A DNA stretch of 42,347 nt from Limnohabitans sp. GTDB lineage: Bacteria > Pseudomonadota > Gammaproteobacteria > Burkholderiales > Burkholderiaceae_C. The notes under the pieces are model-generated. The model worked only from the letters and a program-made list of their open reading frames with translations, searched no databases and was not told the origin of the DNA. This document shows positions 1 through 7,945 of this stretch, in pieces. Location: assembly GCA_018882835.1 (NCBI GenBank), contig VERE01000025.1, positions 1-42,347 on the forward strand. Direction: 5' to 3'. The number at the start of each line of letters is the position of its first letter. Within the stretch, counting starts at the first letter, position 1. The translations under genes were made by a program, and so were the position numbers.

Positions 1-657
1 GTCCTGCAAGGCCACGCCCCCGAAAAATTGCTGGACAGCTATGCCCAAGAGCGCGAGTTCGCTGCCGATGAAAACATTTTGAACTCCACCCGCTCGACCG
101 ACTTCATCACCCCCAAGACACGCACCAGCCGCCACTTCCGCAATGCGGTGCTCGAGCTGGCGCGTGATCACAGCTTTGCCCGCAAGCTGGTGAACTCCGG
201 ACGCTTGTCGATGCCGTCCTTCTTGGTAGATTCAGCCTTGAACACCCCCGATGCCGAACCCTTTGCCGGCGACATGGTGCCCGGCGCGCCGCTGGACGAT
301 GCGCCTGTGAGCTGCAACGGCCAGCGCGGTTGGCTGCTGGACCAACTGGGCCAGCGCTTCCAATGCCTGTACTTTGTAGGCGATGCGGCCGTGTTGACCG
401 ACGCCGAGCGCGAGGCCTTGCGGGCGATGCAACAGGCCACGCCCGCCATTGAGACCTTGTTGGTGGCCAGCAAAGCCACCGCCGCCGCCGAGTTGCGGGT
501 GCTGCACGATGTGGACGGCCTGATGGCCAAACGTTACGATGCACGGCCCGGTACGGCTTATTTGTTGCGCCCCGACCAGCATGTGGCAGCGCGGTGGCGT
601 CACCTGGACGCTGCGGCGGTGCTGCATGCCCTGCGCCGCGCCACCGCCCAAGCCTGA
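1..657 (+). CDS. FAD-dependent aromatic monooxygenase, C-terminal part (truncated by window start)
   Basis: Frame 1 is open from base 1 to a TGA at 655-657, so only the last 218 codons are visible. The first visible residues include LLDSYAQER, the helix that closes the FAD domain in PHBH-fold monooxygenases of the MhpA/phenol hydroxylase type. The rest resembles the thioredoxin-like C-terminal domain of that family, including YLLRPDQHVAARW near the end. These flavoenzymes hydroxylate aromatic rings with NAD(P)H and oxygen in the cytoplasm. The gene is followed after 19 bases by a DUF2783 gene and then a VOC metalloenzyme, a typical setting for an aromatic catabolic operon. The substrate cannot be read from what is visible. 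A TTG at 28 could pass as a start but lies inside the domain, so it is not used. Confidence 0.85.
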   Translation, partial: VLQGHAPEKLLDSYAQEREFAADENILNSTRSTDFITPKTRTSRHFRNAVLELARDHSFARKLVNSGRLSMPSFLVDSALNTPDAEPFAGDMVPGAPLDDAPVSCNGQRGWLLDQLGQRFQCLYFVGDAAVLTDAEREALRAMQQATPAIETLLVASKATAAAELRVLHDVDGLMAKRYDARPGTAYLLRPDQHVAARWRHLDAAAVLHALRRATAQA

Positions 658-676
658 ACCGATTGGAGACCTCAGC

Positions 677-919
677 ATGACCCCCTCAGAACCGCAAGCG
701 CTCATCCTGACGCCCAATTTCCAGGAGCCTGGCCGCCGCTACTTTCGCGACTTCACGCCCGGGGACGACTTCTATGAAGCGCTGATCGACATGCACCGCG
801 ACCTCAGCGACGAGCAAAGCGAGCGTGCCAATGCGCGCCTGATCCTTATTTTGTCCAACCACATTGGCGACATCGGCGTGTTGCGCGAGGCCATGCGCCT
901 GGCCCGCGCAGCCGACTGA
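677..919 (+). CDS. DUF2783 family small protein
   Basis: 80-residue protein of unknown function. The ATG at 677 follows a GGAGA ribosome site (665-669); an open frame reaching back to 539 overlaps the upstream gene and is rejected. The core (DDFYEALIDMHRDLSDE, then a helix rich in N, R and L and ending in LREAMRLAR) matches my memory of DUF2783, small proteins usually encoded beside FAD-dependent aromatic monooxygenases. That is the arrangement here, between the monooxygenase and a VOC protein. It has no signal peptide, membrane segment or obvious metal motif. A partner or chaperone role for the monooxygenase is only a guess from synteny. Confidence 0.75.
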   Translation: MTPSEPQALILTPNFQEPGRRYFRDFTPGDDFYEALIDMHRDLSDEQSERANARLILILSNHIGDIGVLREAMRLARAAD

Positions 920-948
920 GCCCCTTGTTTTTGTCGAAGGAGACGCCC

Positions 949-1485
949 ATGAAGATCCGCAGAATGCACCACGTGGCCTACCGTTGCAAGGACGCCAAAG
1001 AAACCGTCAATTGGTATGTCAAGCACCTGAACATGAACTTCGTGCTGGCCATTGCCGAAGACCATGTGCCCAGCACCCACGCGCCCGACCCCTACATGCA
1101 CCTGTTCCTCGATGCCGGTGGCGGCAATGTGCTGGCGTTTTTCGAGCTGCCCAATTCACCCGCCATGGGGCGCGACACCAACACGCCCGAGTGGGTGCAG
1201 CACATTGCCTTCGAGGTCGACAGTGTGGAAACCCTGGAAGCCACCAAGGCCAAGCTGGAAGCGGCGGGCATTCCTGTGCTGGGCGTGACCGACCACACCA
1301 TTTTCAAATCCATCTACTTTTTCGATCCGAACGGCCACCGCCTGGAATTGGCGTGCAACACCGGCACGCCCGAGATGTACAAGAAGTTGGATGAGGTGAA
1401 GTGGGACATGCTGGAGGAGTGGAGCCAGACCAAACGGGCGCCCAAGCATGCGGCGTGGATGCATGAGAGAGAGTTTCAGCCCTGA
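949..1485 (+). CDS. VOC family metalloenzyme (glyoxalase / extradiol dioxygenase fold)
   Basis: 178-residue single-unit vicinal-oxygen-chelate protein. The start is ATG 949 with AAGGAGA upstream; an in-frame TTG at 925 has no ribosome site. Two beta-alpha-beta-beta-beta modules are visible. Candidate metal ligands are H8 (MHHVAY), H85 (QHIAFEV) and E133 (HRLELAC), the two-His-one-Glu triad used by extradiol ring-cleavage enzymes and related VOC enzymes. FFDPNGHRLEL is the usual end of the second module. The position after a flavin monooxygenase suggests it acts on the hydroxylated ring product or a later intermediate. Isomerase or lyase chemistry is also possible in this superfamily, so the reaction is not fixed. 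It is the last plus-strand gene before the convergent hpt gene. Confidence 0.85.
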   Translation: MKIRRMHHVAYRCKDAKETVNWYVKHLNMNFVLAIAEDHVPSTHAPDPYMHLFLDAGGGNVLAFFELPNSPAMGRDTNTPEWVQHIAFEVDSVETLEATKAKLEAAGIPVLGVTDHTIFKSIYFFDPNGHRLELACNTGTPEMYKKLDEVKWDMLEEWSQTKRAPKHAAWMHEREFQP

Positions 1486-1508
1486 TGTTTTTTAAGACCG
1501 CTTGAAAA

Positions 1509-1874
1509 TCATCTCAAGGTTGCTGATCGCGCAAGCGCGCAATGCTGGCTGAGCGCGAGCTCTGTGGCCTGCAGGGTGACGGTCAGTTCAGCCATTGCTT
1601 GCGCTTGCGGTGTCAGAGGTGGGGTGCAGCGCAGCCCTTCCTCCAGGCTGTGCAGGGCCGCATACAGCGTGTCACACCCTAAGCTGCCCAGAGTGCCTTT
1701 GAGGCGGTGCGCCAGGCGGCGAGCCTCATCCCATTGTTGATCGGCCAGACTCTGGAGCAGGACAGGTGCTTGCTCCAGCAGTTTTTGCAGTGCAGCTTCC
1801 ATCAACGCCATGAATTCATGTTTCTCCATGAACGATTGCAGCTCGGCAAGGACAGGCTCATTGAGGGTTTGCAT
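1509..1874 (-). CDS. Hpt domain phosphotransfer protein
   Basis: 121-residue stand-alone histidine phosphotransfer protein. The signature AHRLKGTLGSLG places the phospho-accepting histidine at H56 inside a predicted four-helix bundle. Such proteins carry phosphate from the receiver of a hybrid kinase to a response regulator. It is transcribed divergently from the hybrid kinase starting near 1983; the kinase ends in a receiver, so this protein is the natural next step of the relay. There is no second domain. No clear Shine-Dalgarno precedes the ATG at 1874, so the start is somewhat uncertain. Confidence 0.88.
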   Translation of the reverse strand: MQTLNEPVLAELQSFMEKHEFMALMEAALQKLLEQAPVLLQSLADQQWDEARRLAHRLKGTLGSLGCDTLYAALHSLEEGLRCTPPLTPQAQAMAELTVTLQATELALSQHCALARSATLR

Positions 1875-1982
1875 GAGGAAATTCTGACAGTTTCCCGCAA
1901 AGAAGTACCGACTTTAAATTACTAAAAAAGTGAAATTTAAGAATATTCTCAATGCAGTCTTTCACAAAATAGTTGAGCTGCT

Positions 1983-3878
1983 TTGGGTGTCATTTCTTTT
2001 GAGTCTTCTCGGTTTCTGCGGGCGCTGCACGTCGGTGTATGGGCATTGGGCGCAGTCATGTTTACCGGCATCGCCTGGCATGAATCGTCGGTCATAGGCT
2101 TGTGGGGCGGCGTGCTTTGGATTGGCTTGCAGGGCCTGTCTTGGGGCTTGGGCCAATGGCAATGGCGCTGCCAAGGAAAGGCTTTGGCTGAAGCCATCGA
2201 TCTCAGGGTGAAGGGCAAGCCAAGCGAGATGGCCAGGCCATTACCCGAAGTCAATCTGCTTGCGGGCGGACAGGTTCTGGAAAATGCCTTGAATGCCTTG
2301 CTGCGCAAAATGGATGCGCGCGAGCGTGCCCTGGCCCACGCATTTGACGAGTTGCGGCAAAACTTGACGGGATTGACCAAGAACTTCCCCGGCATTTTGT
2401 TTCGCATGGAATTGATGCGGGACAACCGCTACGGGTTCACCTACCTCACGCCGTCGGCTACGCATTATCTGGGCTTGAATCTGACCGAGATGCCCCTGCC
2501 CGTCGATGCGTTTATGGAGCGTTTGAGCCCAGAAAATCGCCAGGCCAAAGGGCAAGAGATCTGGCGCCAGATGAAAGAGCAGGGCGTGCTCGATGTGGTG
2601 TTTCAAGTTCAGGGAGAAGATGGCGTGCAGCGTCACATGCGCGCGCATGGTCACGCACGGCTTCAGGCGAATGGCCGCAAAACCTGGGAAGGGGTGGCTG
2701 TGGATGTGTCGGACTTGGTGCTGGCGAAACAACAAGCCAAATTGGCTGACAAAGCCAAGTCGCAGTTTCTGGCCACCATGAGTCACGAAATTCGCACGCC
2801 CCTCAATGGCATTCTGGGGTTCACCCAGAACTTGTACGAAGAGTTGAGCGATCCCCAACACAAGTCGGATGTGCGCAAGATCATGGAGACGGCGCAGACC
2901 TTGACTCGCATTTTGAATGACATTCTTGACTTTTCCAAGATCGAGGCAGGCAAGATCCAGATCGAGGTCCGGCCGTTCAGCTTGAATGAGTTGATTGAAT
3001 CCAGTGTCTCGCTCTATCACGTGGAGGCGCGACAGCGTGGCATTGACTTTCGCGTAGAGGTTGATGCCGACCAGGGCTTTCAGATTTTGGGTGACCCCAC
3101 CCGATTGCGTCAGGTGTTGCACAACCTGTTGTCGAATGCCATGAAATTTGCGCCTGAAGGCGCTGTTGTTTTGTCGGTCAAACTCAAGCGGCTTGACAAC
3201 GACCGGGCGAGTTTATGGGTTCAGGTCAAGGACAACGGCATTGGCATGTCGCAGCAGGCGGTTGGCAAGTTGTTTCAGCGCTTCGAGCAATTGGACCCGG
3301 GTGTTTATCGGCGCTTTGGCGGCAGTGGCCTGGGCCTGGCGATTGTGAAAGGCCTGCTGGATGCCATGCACGGCCAGGTGCAGGTGTTTTCCACGCTGGG
3401 GGCCGGCACGCGTTTTGAAATTGAGGTGAGCTTTCCGCTTGTTGAGTTACCAGTGGGCAGCATGAGTGCCGATGCGCCTGCGCATGTTCGACCTTTGCGC
3501 TTGTTGGTGGTAGACGATGTGGACATGAACCGGCAGATGATTTTGCGCGCCTTGCGCAAAGATGGGCACCAGATGGCAGAAGCTGAAAATGGCCAGGAGG
3601 CTTTGCAAAAGGCCCTGTCGGCGACTTTCGATGTGATCTTGATGGATGTGGACATGCCGGTGATGTCGGGCCTGGAGGCCGCCCAGGCTATTCGGCAGCA
3701 AGCTGGCCCGAGTCAACACGCTGTGATGATTGCGCTCAGCGGCTACGCATTCGACAAAGACATAGACGCTGCCATGCAAAGTGGCATGAATGACTACATG
3801 GCCAAACCGATTTCTTTTTCCAAACTTCGATCGCTGCTGGCCAAATGGTCGCAGCCTGCGGCAGGTGAGCGCACATGA
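1983..3878 (+). CDS. Membrane-bound hybrid sensor histidine kinase with C-terminal receiver
   Basis: About 631 residues if translation begins at the TTG at 1983. This is the first possible start after an in-frame stop and the only one that keeps the first membrane helix; the ribosome site is weak. Order: two hydrophobic segments (about 15-32 and 36-57) with a very short loop, a linker helix, a PAS-like region (about 130-245), HisKA with phospho-acceptor H268 in MSHEIRTPLN, an HATPase domain with N385, DNGIG (417-421) and GGSGLGLAI (446-454), then a receiver with acidic pair D511/D512, phospho-acceptor D555 and K608. With almost no periplasmic loop, sensing is probably in the membrane or by the PAS domain. 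The stop overlaps the next gene (ATGA), so it is translationally coupled to the receiver downstream. Confidence 0.9.
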   Translation: MGVISFESSRFLRALHVGVWALGAVMFTGIAWHESSVIGLWGGVLWIGLQGLSWGLGQWQWRCQGKALAEAIDLRVKGKPSEMARPLPEVNLLAGGQVLENALNALLRKMDARERALAHAFDELRQNLTGLTKNFPGILFRMELMRDNRYGFTYLTPSATHYLGLNLTEMPLPVDAFMERLSPENRQAKGQEIWRQMKEQGVLDVVFQVQGEDGVQRHMRAHGHARLQANGRKTWEGVAVDVSDLVLAKQQAKLADKAKSQFLATMSHEIRTPLNGILGFTQNLYEELSDPQHKSDVRKIMETAQTLTRILNDILDFSKIEAGKIQIEVRPFSLNELIESSVSLYHVEARQRGIDFRVEVDADQGFQILGDPTRLRQVLHNLLSNAMKFAPEGAVVLSVKLKRLDNDRASLWVQVKDNGIGMSQQAVGKLFQRFEQLDPGVYRRFGGSGLGLAIVKGLLDAMHGQVQVFSTLGAGTRFEIEVSFPLVELPVGSMSADAPAHVRPLRLLVVDDVDMNRQMILRALRKDGHQMAEAENGQEALQKALSATFDVILMDVDMPVMSGLEAAQAIRQQAGPSQHAVMIALSGYAFDKDIDAAMQSGMNDYMAKPISFSKLRSLLAKWSQPAAGERT

Positions 3879-4255
3879 TGAAAACAAACTTCAATTTTTT
3901 GGCGGTCGACGACGACAGCACGATCCTCAAAATTGCCGAAGTGGCTTGCCGCCCCTTCGATTTACACATCACTTTTTTCCAGGCTTCCAATGTGCACACG
4001 GCCATTGATTTGTCCAAACGGGTAGCCTTTGACTTGATCTTGCTGGACCATGACATTGGCGGCGTTCAAGGCTGGGAGTTGCTGGACTATCTGCGCCCTA
4101 CGTTGCGGCTCTCCCCGAAGGTGTTGGTCTATTCAGGCCATGTGGATGCGGTTTCGCGTGCGGCATACACAGAGCGCGCAGTCCACGATATTTTGCAAAA
4201 GCCCCTGAATATTTCCTCGCTGGGGTTTTCCCTTCGAAAGGCGTTGCAAATCTGA
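3875..4255 (+). CDS. Single-domain response regulator (receiver only)
   Basis: 126-residue receiver domain with nothing attached. The acidic cluster D12-D14, phospho-acceptor D58 (LILLDHD), the VYSGH serine and the LQKPL lysine are all present, so it should be phosphorylatable. ATG 3875 overlaps the stop of the hybrid kinase by four bases, and its own stop overlaps the ATG of the next kinase-like gene by one base. It has no DNA-binding, cyclase or methyl-esterase output, so it must act by protein contact or as a phosphate sink or shuttle. It fits as a target of the Hpt protein encoded at 1509-1874 or of the preceding kinase. Confidence 0.88.
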   Translation: MMKTNFNFLAVDDDSTILKIAEVACRPFDLHITFFQASNVHTAIDLSKRVAFDLILLDHDIGGVQGWELLDYLRPTLRLSPKVLVYSGHVDAVSRAAYTERAVHDILQKPLNISSLGFSLRKALQI

Positions 4256-5040
4256 TGGCAACCATCCAATCACCAAGCATGTGGCAGCGGCTGCAGCGTG
4301 CCTTCAGACGTGGCGGCAGGGCCTCTCCCCATCTGGCGTCGCAGACTGATTTTCTGACAGCAATTTCTCCGCAACTGCGCACGCCCCTGAACGACATCAT
4401 TGGTTACGCGGAATACATTCACCACACCGCGACCGAGCCGATGATCCGGTTCCCGGCGCAAATTATTTTTGAAAGTGGCAACCAGCTTCTCGGGCTGGTG
4501 AATGCCTGGCTGGACTGGAGTCAGCTGGAGGCGGGGCAGGTGGTCAGCGCGCCGACACAGTTTGCGCTCTCCGAGTGGTTGCTGGAAACGCTGGTGCAGC
4601 ATCGCGCACAGGCATCGGCCCTGGATGTGCGCCTGGTCCCGCAACCCCACGCCAACCTGCCGCCATCGGTCTTTCTAGACCGCATTCACTTGAGCAAGGT
4701 GATGCACCAGTTGCTGAACAATGCCATCAAATTCAGCCGCGAGGGCGGCGAGGTGAAAGTGGTGATTGAATACCGGGCGCCTTTTCACAGTTTGATTTTT
4801 TCTGTGCAAGACGCAGGTGTGGGGATTCCGTTGGACAAACATAGCTCCGTCTTTCAGCGCTTTTGGCAAAGCGAGGATTACATTCGCGCCCCATATACCG
4901 GTGCAGGCCTGGGCCTGGCGTTGGCGAAAAAGTGGGTGGAATTCATGGGAGGTGAAATGGGCTTCAATTCTTCGCCCAATGTGGGCAGCATTTTCTTTTT
5001 CAGCTTGCCCTTGCCGGATGAAAAGGAACGCAAGGTATGA
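4255..5040 (+). CDS. Histidine-kinase-like protein lacking the H-box histidine
   Basis: 261 residues, no membrane segment. The HisKA region is clearly recognisable (FLTAISPQLRTPLNDIIGY, about 33-51), but where active kinases read S-H-E-x-R-T-P-L-N this protein reads S-P-Q-L-R-T-P-L-N. The phospho-accepting histidine is replaced by P39 and the following acidic residue by Q40. The ATPase domain looks intact: N-box HQLLNNAIKF, G1 DAGVGIP, an F-box with FQRFW, and G2 GAGLGLALAKKW. It may bind ATP, dimerise with the upstream kinase or phosphorylate it in trans, but it should not autophosphorylate at the normal site. It overlaps the receiver genes on both sides (1 and 4 bases), so it is tightly coupled to the relay. 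Confidence 0.85.
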   Translation: MATIQSPSMWQRLQRAFRRGGRASPHLASQTDFLTAISPQLRTPLNDIIGYAEYIHHTATEPMIRFPAQIIFESGNQLLGLVNAWLDWSQLEAGQVVSAPTQFALSEWLLETLVQHRAQASALDVRLVPQPHANLPPSVFLDRIHLSKVMHQLLNNAIKFSREGGEVKVVIEYRAPFHSLIFSVQDAGVGIPLDKHSSVFQRFWQSEDYIRAPYTGAGLGLALAKKWVEFMGGEMGFNSSPNVGSIFFFSLPLPDEKERKV

Positions 5041-5390
5041 CACGCCATGTTTTGATTGTGGACGACGTGATGACCAACCGCATGTTGCCAGGCATGATTT
5101 TGCGGGGGATGGGGGATGTGATTCATGAATGCGGCAATGGCGCAGAAGCCATGGCGCTGATGGCCCAAGAGCGCATCACCCATGTTTTGCTGGACATTTC
5201 TTTGCCCAAGGTCAGTGGTGTTGACATCTGTCGCCAGATTCGCCAAACGCCCGCATGGTCCGAAGTGCGCCTGATTGCCTACACCGCACATGGCATGGAG
5301 CAACAAACCCATGCCTTTCTGGCGGCAGGCTTTGACGATGTGCTGGTCAAGCCGATTCGCCGCGAGGATTTGTTGCGGGCGCTGGCCTGA
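5037..5390 (+). CDS. Single-domain response regulator (receiver only)
   Basis: 117 residues, one receiver domain. D9/D10 form the acidic pair, D53 (LLDISLP) is the phospho-acceptor, T83 (AYTAHG) the conserved hydroxyl and K105 (VKPI) the lysine. The sequence resembles receivers of the hybrid kinase and CheY/DivK class. The start overlaps the stop of the histidine-less kinase by four bases. It ends the phosphorelay island; 38 bases later an unrelated PF06684 gene begins with its own strong ribosome site. Like the other receiver it has no output domain, so the final effect of this relay is not encoded in view. Confidence 0.88.
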   Translation: MTRHVLIVDDVMTNRMLPGMILRGMGDVIHECGNGAEAMALMAQERITHVLLDISLPKVSGVDICRQIRQTPAWSEVRLIAYTAHGMEQQTHAFLAAGFDDVLVKPIRREDLLRALA

Positions 5391-5428
5391 GCCGATGGGT
5401 GTAGGATTCAGGGCAAGGAGAAACCGCC

Positions 5429-6007
5429 ATGTCCCTGATTGAAATTCGCAAACGCAGCCTGACCATCGAGACCACTTACCACGAGGGCGGACCCGTCGCA
5501 GCGGTTCCCCTCAAAATGGCTGCAGCCTGTGCTGTCATTCGCAACCCCTACGCAGGCCGTTATGAGCCCGACCTGATGCCCTTCATGGCCGAGCTTCGAT
5601 CGCTGGGCACCACCTTGGCGCAAGAGTTGGTGGACACCCTGGGCCGCGACAACGTCGAGGTGTACAGCAAGGCCGCCATTGTGGGCGTGGACGGTGAGAT
5701 GGAACATGGTGCGGTGTGGCACGAAGCAGGTGGCTGGGCCATGCGCTCGGTGCTCGGCGATCCCAAGGCCATTGTGCCGGCCGCCAAAGCCGTGGCGGGC
5801 GCGGGCTACCGCTTGATGGTACCTGTGCATTACATCCATGCCTGCTATGTGCGCAGCCACTTCAACAGCATCGAGGTGGGCATTCAGGATGCACCGCGCC
5901 CCAAAGAAATTCTGTTCGCCCTGGTGATGGGCACGGGTGGGCGCGTGCACTCGCGCCTGGGAGGATTGACCAAAGACAAAGTGTCTGTCCACGACGGCCA
6001 GCGCTGA
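5429..6007 (+). CDS. Amino acid synthesis family protein (PF06684 / DUF1185)
   Basis: 192-residue soluble protein recognised as the PF06684 family, whose name 'amino acid synthesis' is weakly founded; no reaction is established to my knowledge. Typical stretches are AAAVIRNPYAGRY-like residues near 33-44, GVDGEMEHGA (about 91-100) and VPVHYIHACYVRSHF. ATG 5429 follows AAGGAG at a good distance. Related genes often sit among catabolic genes with flavin monooxygenases and Bug proteins, both of which occur elsewhere in this window. Here it lies between the phosphorelay and a chromate-type transporter whose ATG begins two bases after its stop, so the two are probably cotranscribed. Confidence 0.8.
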   Translation: MSLIEIRKRSLTIETTYHEGGPVAAVPLKMAAACAVIRNPYAGRYEPDLMPFMAELRSLGTTLAQELVDTLGRDNVEVYSKAAIVGVDGEMEHGAVWHEAGGWAMRSVLGDPKAIVPAAKAVAGAGYRLMVPVHYIHACYVRSHFNSIEVGIQDAPRPKEILFALVMGTGGRVHSRLGGLTKDKVSVHDGQR

Positions 6008-6009
6008 GC

Positions 6010-7341
6010 ATGGCACATTCAGAGCCAGCGCCGCCAGTCTCATTTCGCGAGGCCCTGGCGTTTTGGCTCAAGCTGGGCTTTATCAGCTTTGGCGGTCCTG
6101 CAGGCCAGATTGCCATTCTTCATCAGGAGTTGGTGGAGCGACGCCGCTGGATTTCCGAGAAGCGTTTTTTGCACGCCCTGAATTACTGCATGGTGCTGCC
6201 CGGCCCCGAGGCCCAGCAATTGGTGACCTACATCGGCTGGTTGATGCACCGCAGTTGGGGCGGGGTGATCGCGGGCACCCTGTTTGTGTTGCCGTCTTTG
6301 GCGATTTTGATCGGCTTGTCCTGGGTCTATGTGGTGTGGGGCAACCTGCCCTGGGTGGCCGGGCTGTTTTCCGGCATCAAGCCTGCGGTAGCGGCCATTG
6401 TGTTGCAGGCGGCGCATCGCATCGGCAGTCGCACTTTGCGCAACCGGATTTTGATACTGGTGGCCTTTCTGTCGTTTCTGGCAACCTCGGTGGCGCAAGT
6501 GCCTTTCCCCTGGGTGGTGCTTGGGGCGGCGTTGACGGGCTGGGGATTGGCCCGATGGCGCCCTCAGGATGTGCGCCCCGCCGCTGCGCATGCAGGCGCA
6601 CAGCGCGCGCAACACGCGCCCGCCTGGATAGATGACGACACCCCCCCGCCCGCGCACGCCCACTTTTCTCTGAGGGGATTGGCCAAAGTACTGGGCTGGG
6701 GCGCGCTGTTGTGGTGCGTCCCCATGGCTTGTCTTGCGGTGGTGTGGGGATGGGACCACACACTCGCGCAGATGGGCTGGTTTTTTACCAAGGCTGCCTG
6801 GCTCACCTTTGGCGGAGCCTATGCGGTGCTGCCCTATGTGGTTCAGGGGGCCGTGGACCAGTACGCATGGCTGACGGCGCCGCAAATGATGGATGGCCTG
6901 GCCCTGGGGGAAAGCACGCCCGGGCCGCTCATCATGGTGGTGGCTTTTGTGGGCTTTTTAGGCGGCGTTGCCAAAGAGGTCTTGGGGCCTGACGCACTGC
7001 TGGCCTCGGGTGCGCTGGCGGCCTGTGTTGTGACGTGGTTTACTTTTTTGCCATCGTTCATCCTGATTCTGGCGGGCGGCCCCTGGATTGAAAGCACTCA
7101 TGGACAATTGAAATTCACAGCGCCGCTGACGGCCATCACGGCCGCAGTGGTTGGGGCGGTGTTGACTTTGGCCCTTTACTTTCTGTCGCATGTGGGCTGG
7201 CCGGAGGGCCTATCAGGCAAGCTGGACGTCGTCTCGCTGATGCTGTTTGCTGCAGCGGGCGTGGCATTGATGCACTACAAGCGCAGTGTGATCGAAGTGA
7301 TCGCTGTCAGCGCCATGGTGGGATGGGTATTGTCCTGGTGA
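6010..7341 (+). CDS. chrA: Chromate transporter family (CHR) protein, two-domain form
   Basis: 443 residues, the usual length of the long-chain CHR proteins with two homologous membrane halves. Half 1 starts SFREALAFWLKLGFISFGGPAGQ and carries PGPEAQQL; half 2 repeats the pattern with AAWLTFGGAYAVLPY and STPGPLIM. About ten hydrophobic segments are visible, and a His/Ala/Pro-rich linker (about 190-215) joins the halves. Characterised members export chromate across the inner membrane; many others have no tested substrate. The ATG at 6010 lies just after the stop of the PF06684 gene with no separate ribosome site, suggesting coupled translation. A longer open frame back to 5716 overlaps the upstream gene and is not used. 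Confidence 0.88.
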   Translation: MAHSEPAPPVSFREALAFWLKLGFISFGGPAGQIAILHQELVERRRWISEKRFLHALNYCMVLPGPEAQQLVTYIGWLMHRSWGGVIAGTLFVLPSLAILIGLSWVYVVWGNLPWVAGLFSGIKPAVAAIVLQAAHRIGSRTLRNRILILVAFLSFLATSVAQVPFPWVVLGAALTGWGLARWRPQDVRPAAAHAGAQRAQHAPAWIDDDTPPPAHAHFSLRGLAKVLGWGALLWCVPMACLAVVWGWDHTLAQMGWFFTKAAWLTFGGAYAVLPYVVQGAVDQYAWLTAPQMMDGLALGESTPGPLIMVVAFVGFLGGVAKEVLGPDALLASGALAACVVTWFTFLPSFILILAGGPWIESTHGQLKFTAPLTAITAAVVGAVLTLALYFLSHVGWPEGLSGKLDVVSLMLFAAAGVALMHYKRSVIEVIAVSAMVGWVLSW

Positions 7342-7421
7342 AGTTGAAATACCTGAGTCTCGGCTCGGGGACACTAATTCACATAATTTGATAATCTCTG
7401 CAAATACCATATTCTCGGTCA

Positions 7422-7853
7422 ATGCTTGTCAAGCAACGCTCCGATGCGCCTCATGCTCAATTTTCGCAGCGCTTGTTGCTATTGCTCTCCAACGCAGGAT
7501 ACCCCACTGAAGCCGACTTGGTGCATCAAGCCTTGTTGCGTTCCAACCCGAGCCTTCGCGTCACCTTGCTGTCGGTGAAAAACTGGCTGAATGGGCGCGC
7601 CATGCCCCGACCGCACAGCATCCAGGCCTTGTCCAATTGGCTCAAAGTGCCGCCAAGCATGCTGGTTTTTGGCGAGCAAGGGACGCACTCGCTGGAGAGA
7701 CAGCTGGGCAAAATGGATTTGACCCTTGAGGCCTCACGATTGCTCGAGGGATTCATGGCCTTGAATTCGCATCATCGCCACTCGGTTGCTGAACTGGTCA
7801 AAGCCCTGAACTGCATGAAAGAGCGAGACCCGCCCCAATCGCCTCCCCATTGA
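7422..7853 (+). CDS. Putative HTH regulator of unknown function
   Basis: 143 residues. The N-terminal two thirds look like a helix-turn-helix repressor-type fold: a helix with QRLLLLLSNAG, then SVKNWLNGRAMPRPHSIQALSNWL, which resembles the recognition helix and following helix of XRE-type proteins (W-L-x-G-R-A-x-P). The C-terminal helix (SLERQLGKMDLTLEASRLLEGFMAL) could serve dimerisation. No ligand domain is visible. It stands alone, 80 bases after the transporter and convergent with cyanase, behind an AT-rich stretch. A role in regulating the neighbouring transporter is possible but nothing in the sequence shows it. Confidence 0.6.
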   Translation: MLVKQRSDAPHAQFSQRLLLLLSNAGYPTEADLVHQALLRSNPSLRVTLLSVKNWLNGRAMPRPHSIQALSNWLKVPPSMLVFGEQGTHSLERQLGKMDLTLEASRLLEGFMALNSHHRHSVAELVKALNCMKERDPPQSPPH

Positions 7854-7945
7854 ACCCCATGCCCGTTTGTCACACGCGAAGCGCGGCGGTTTCTTTCCAA
7901 GAAGAGACAGCCGTGCTTCTGGCGGGACCTTGCAAAGCCAGCTGA

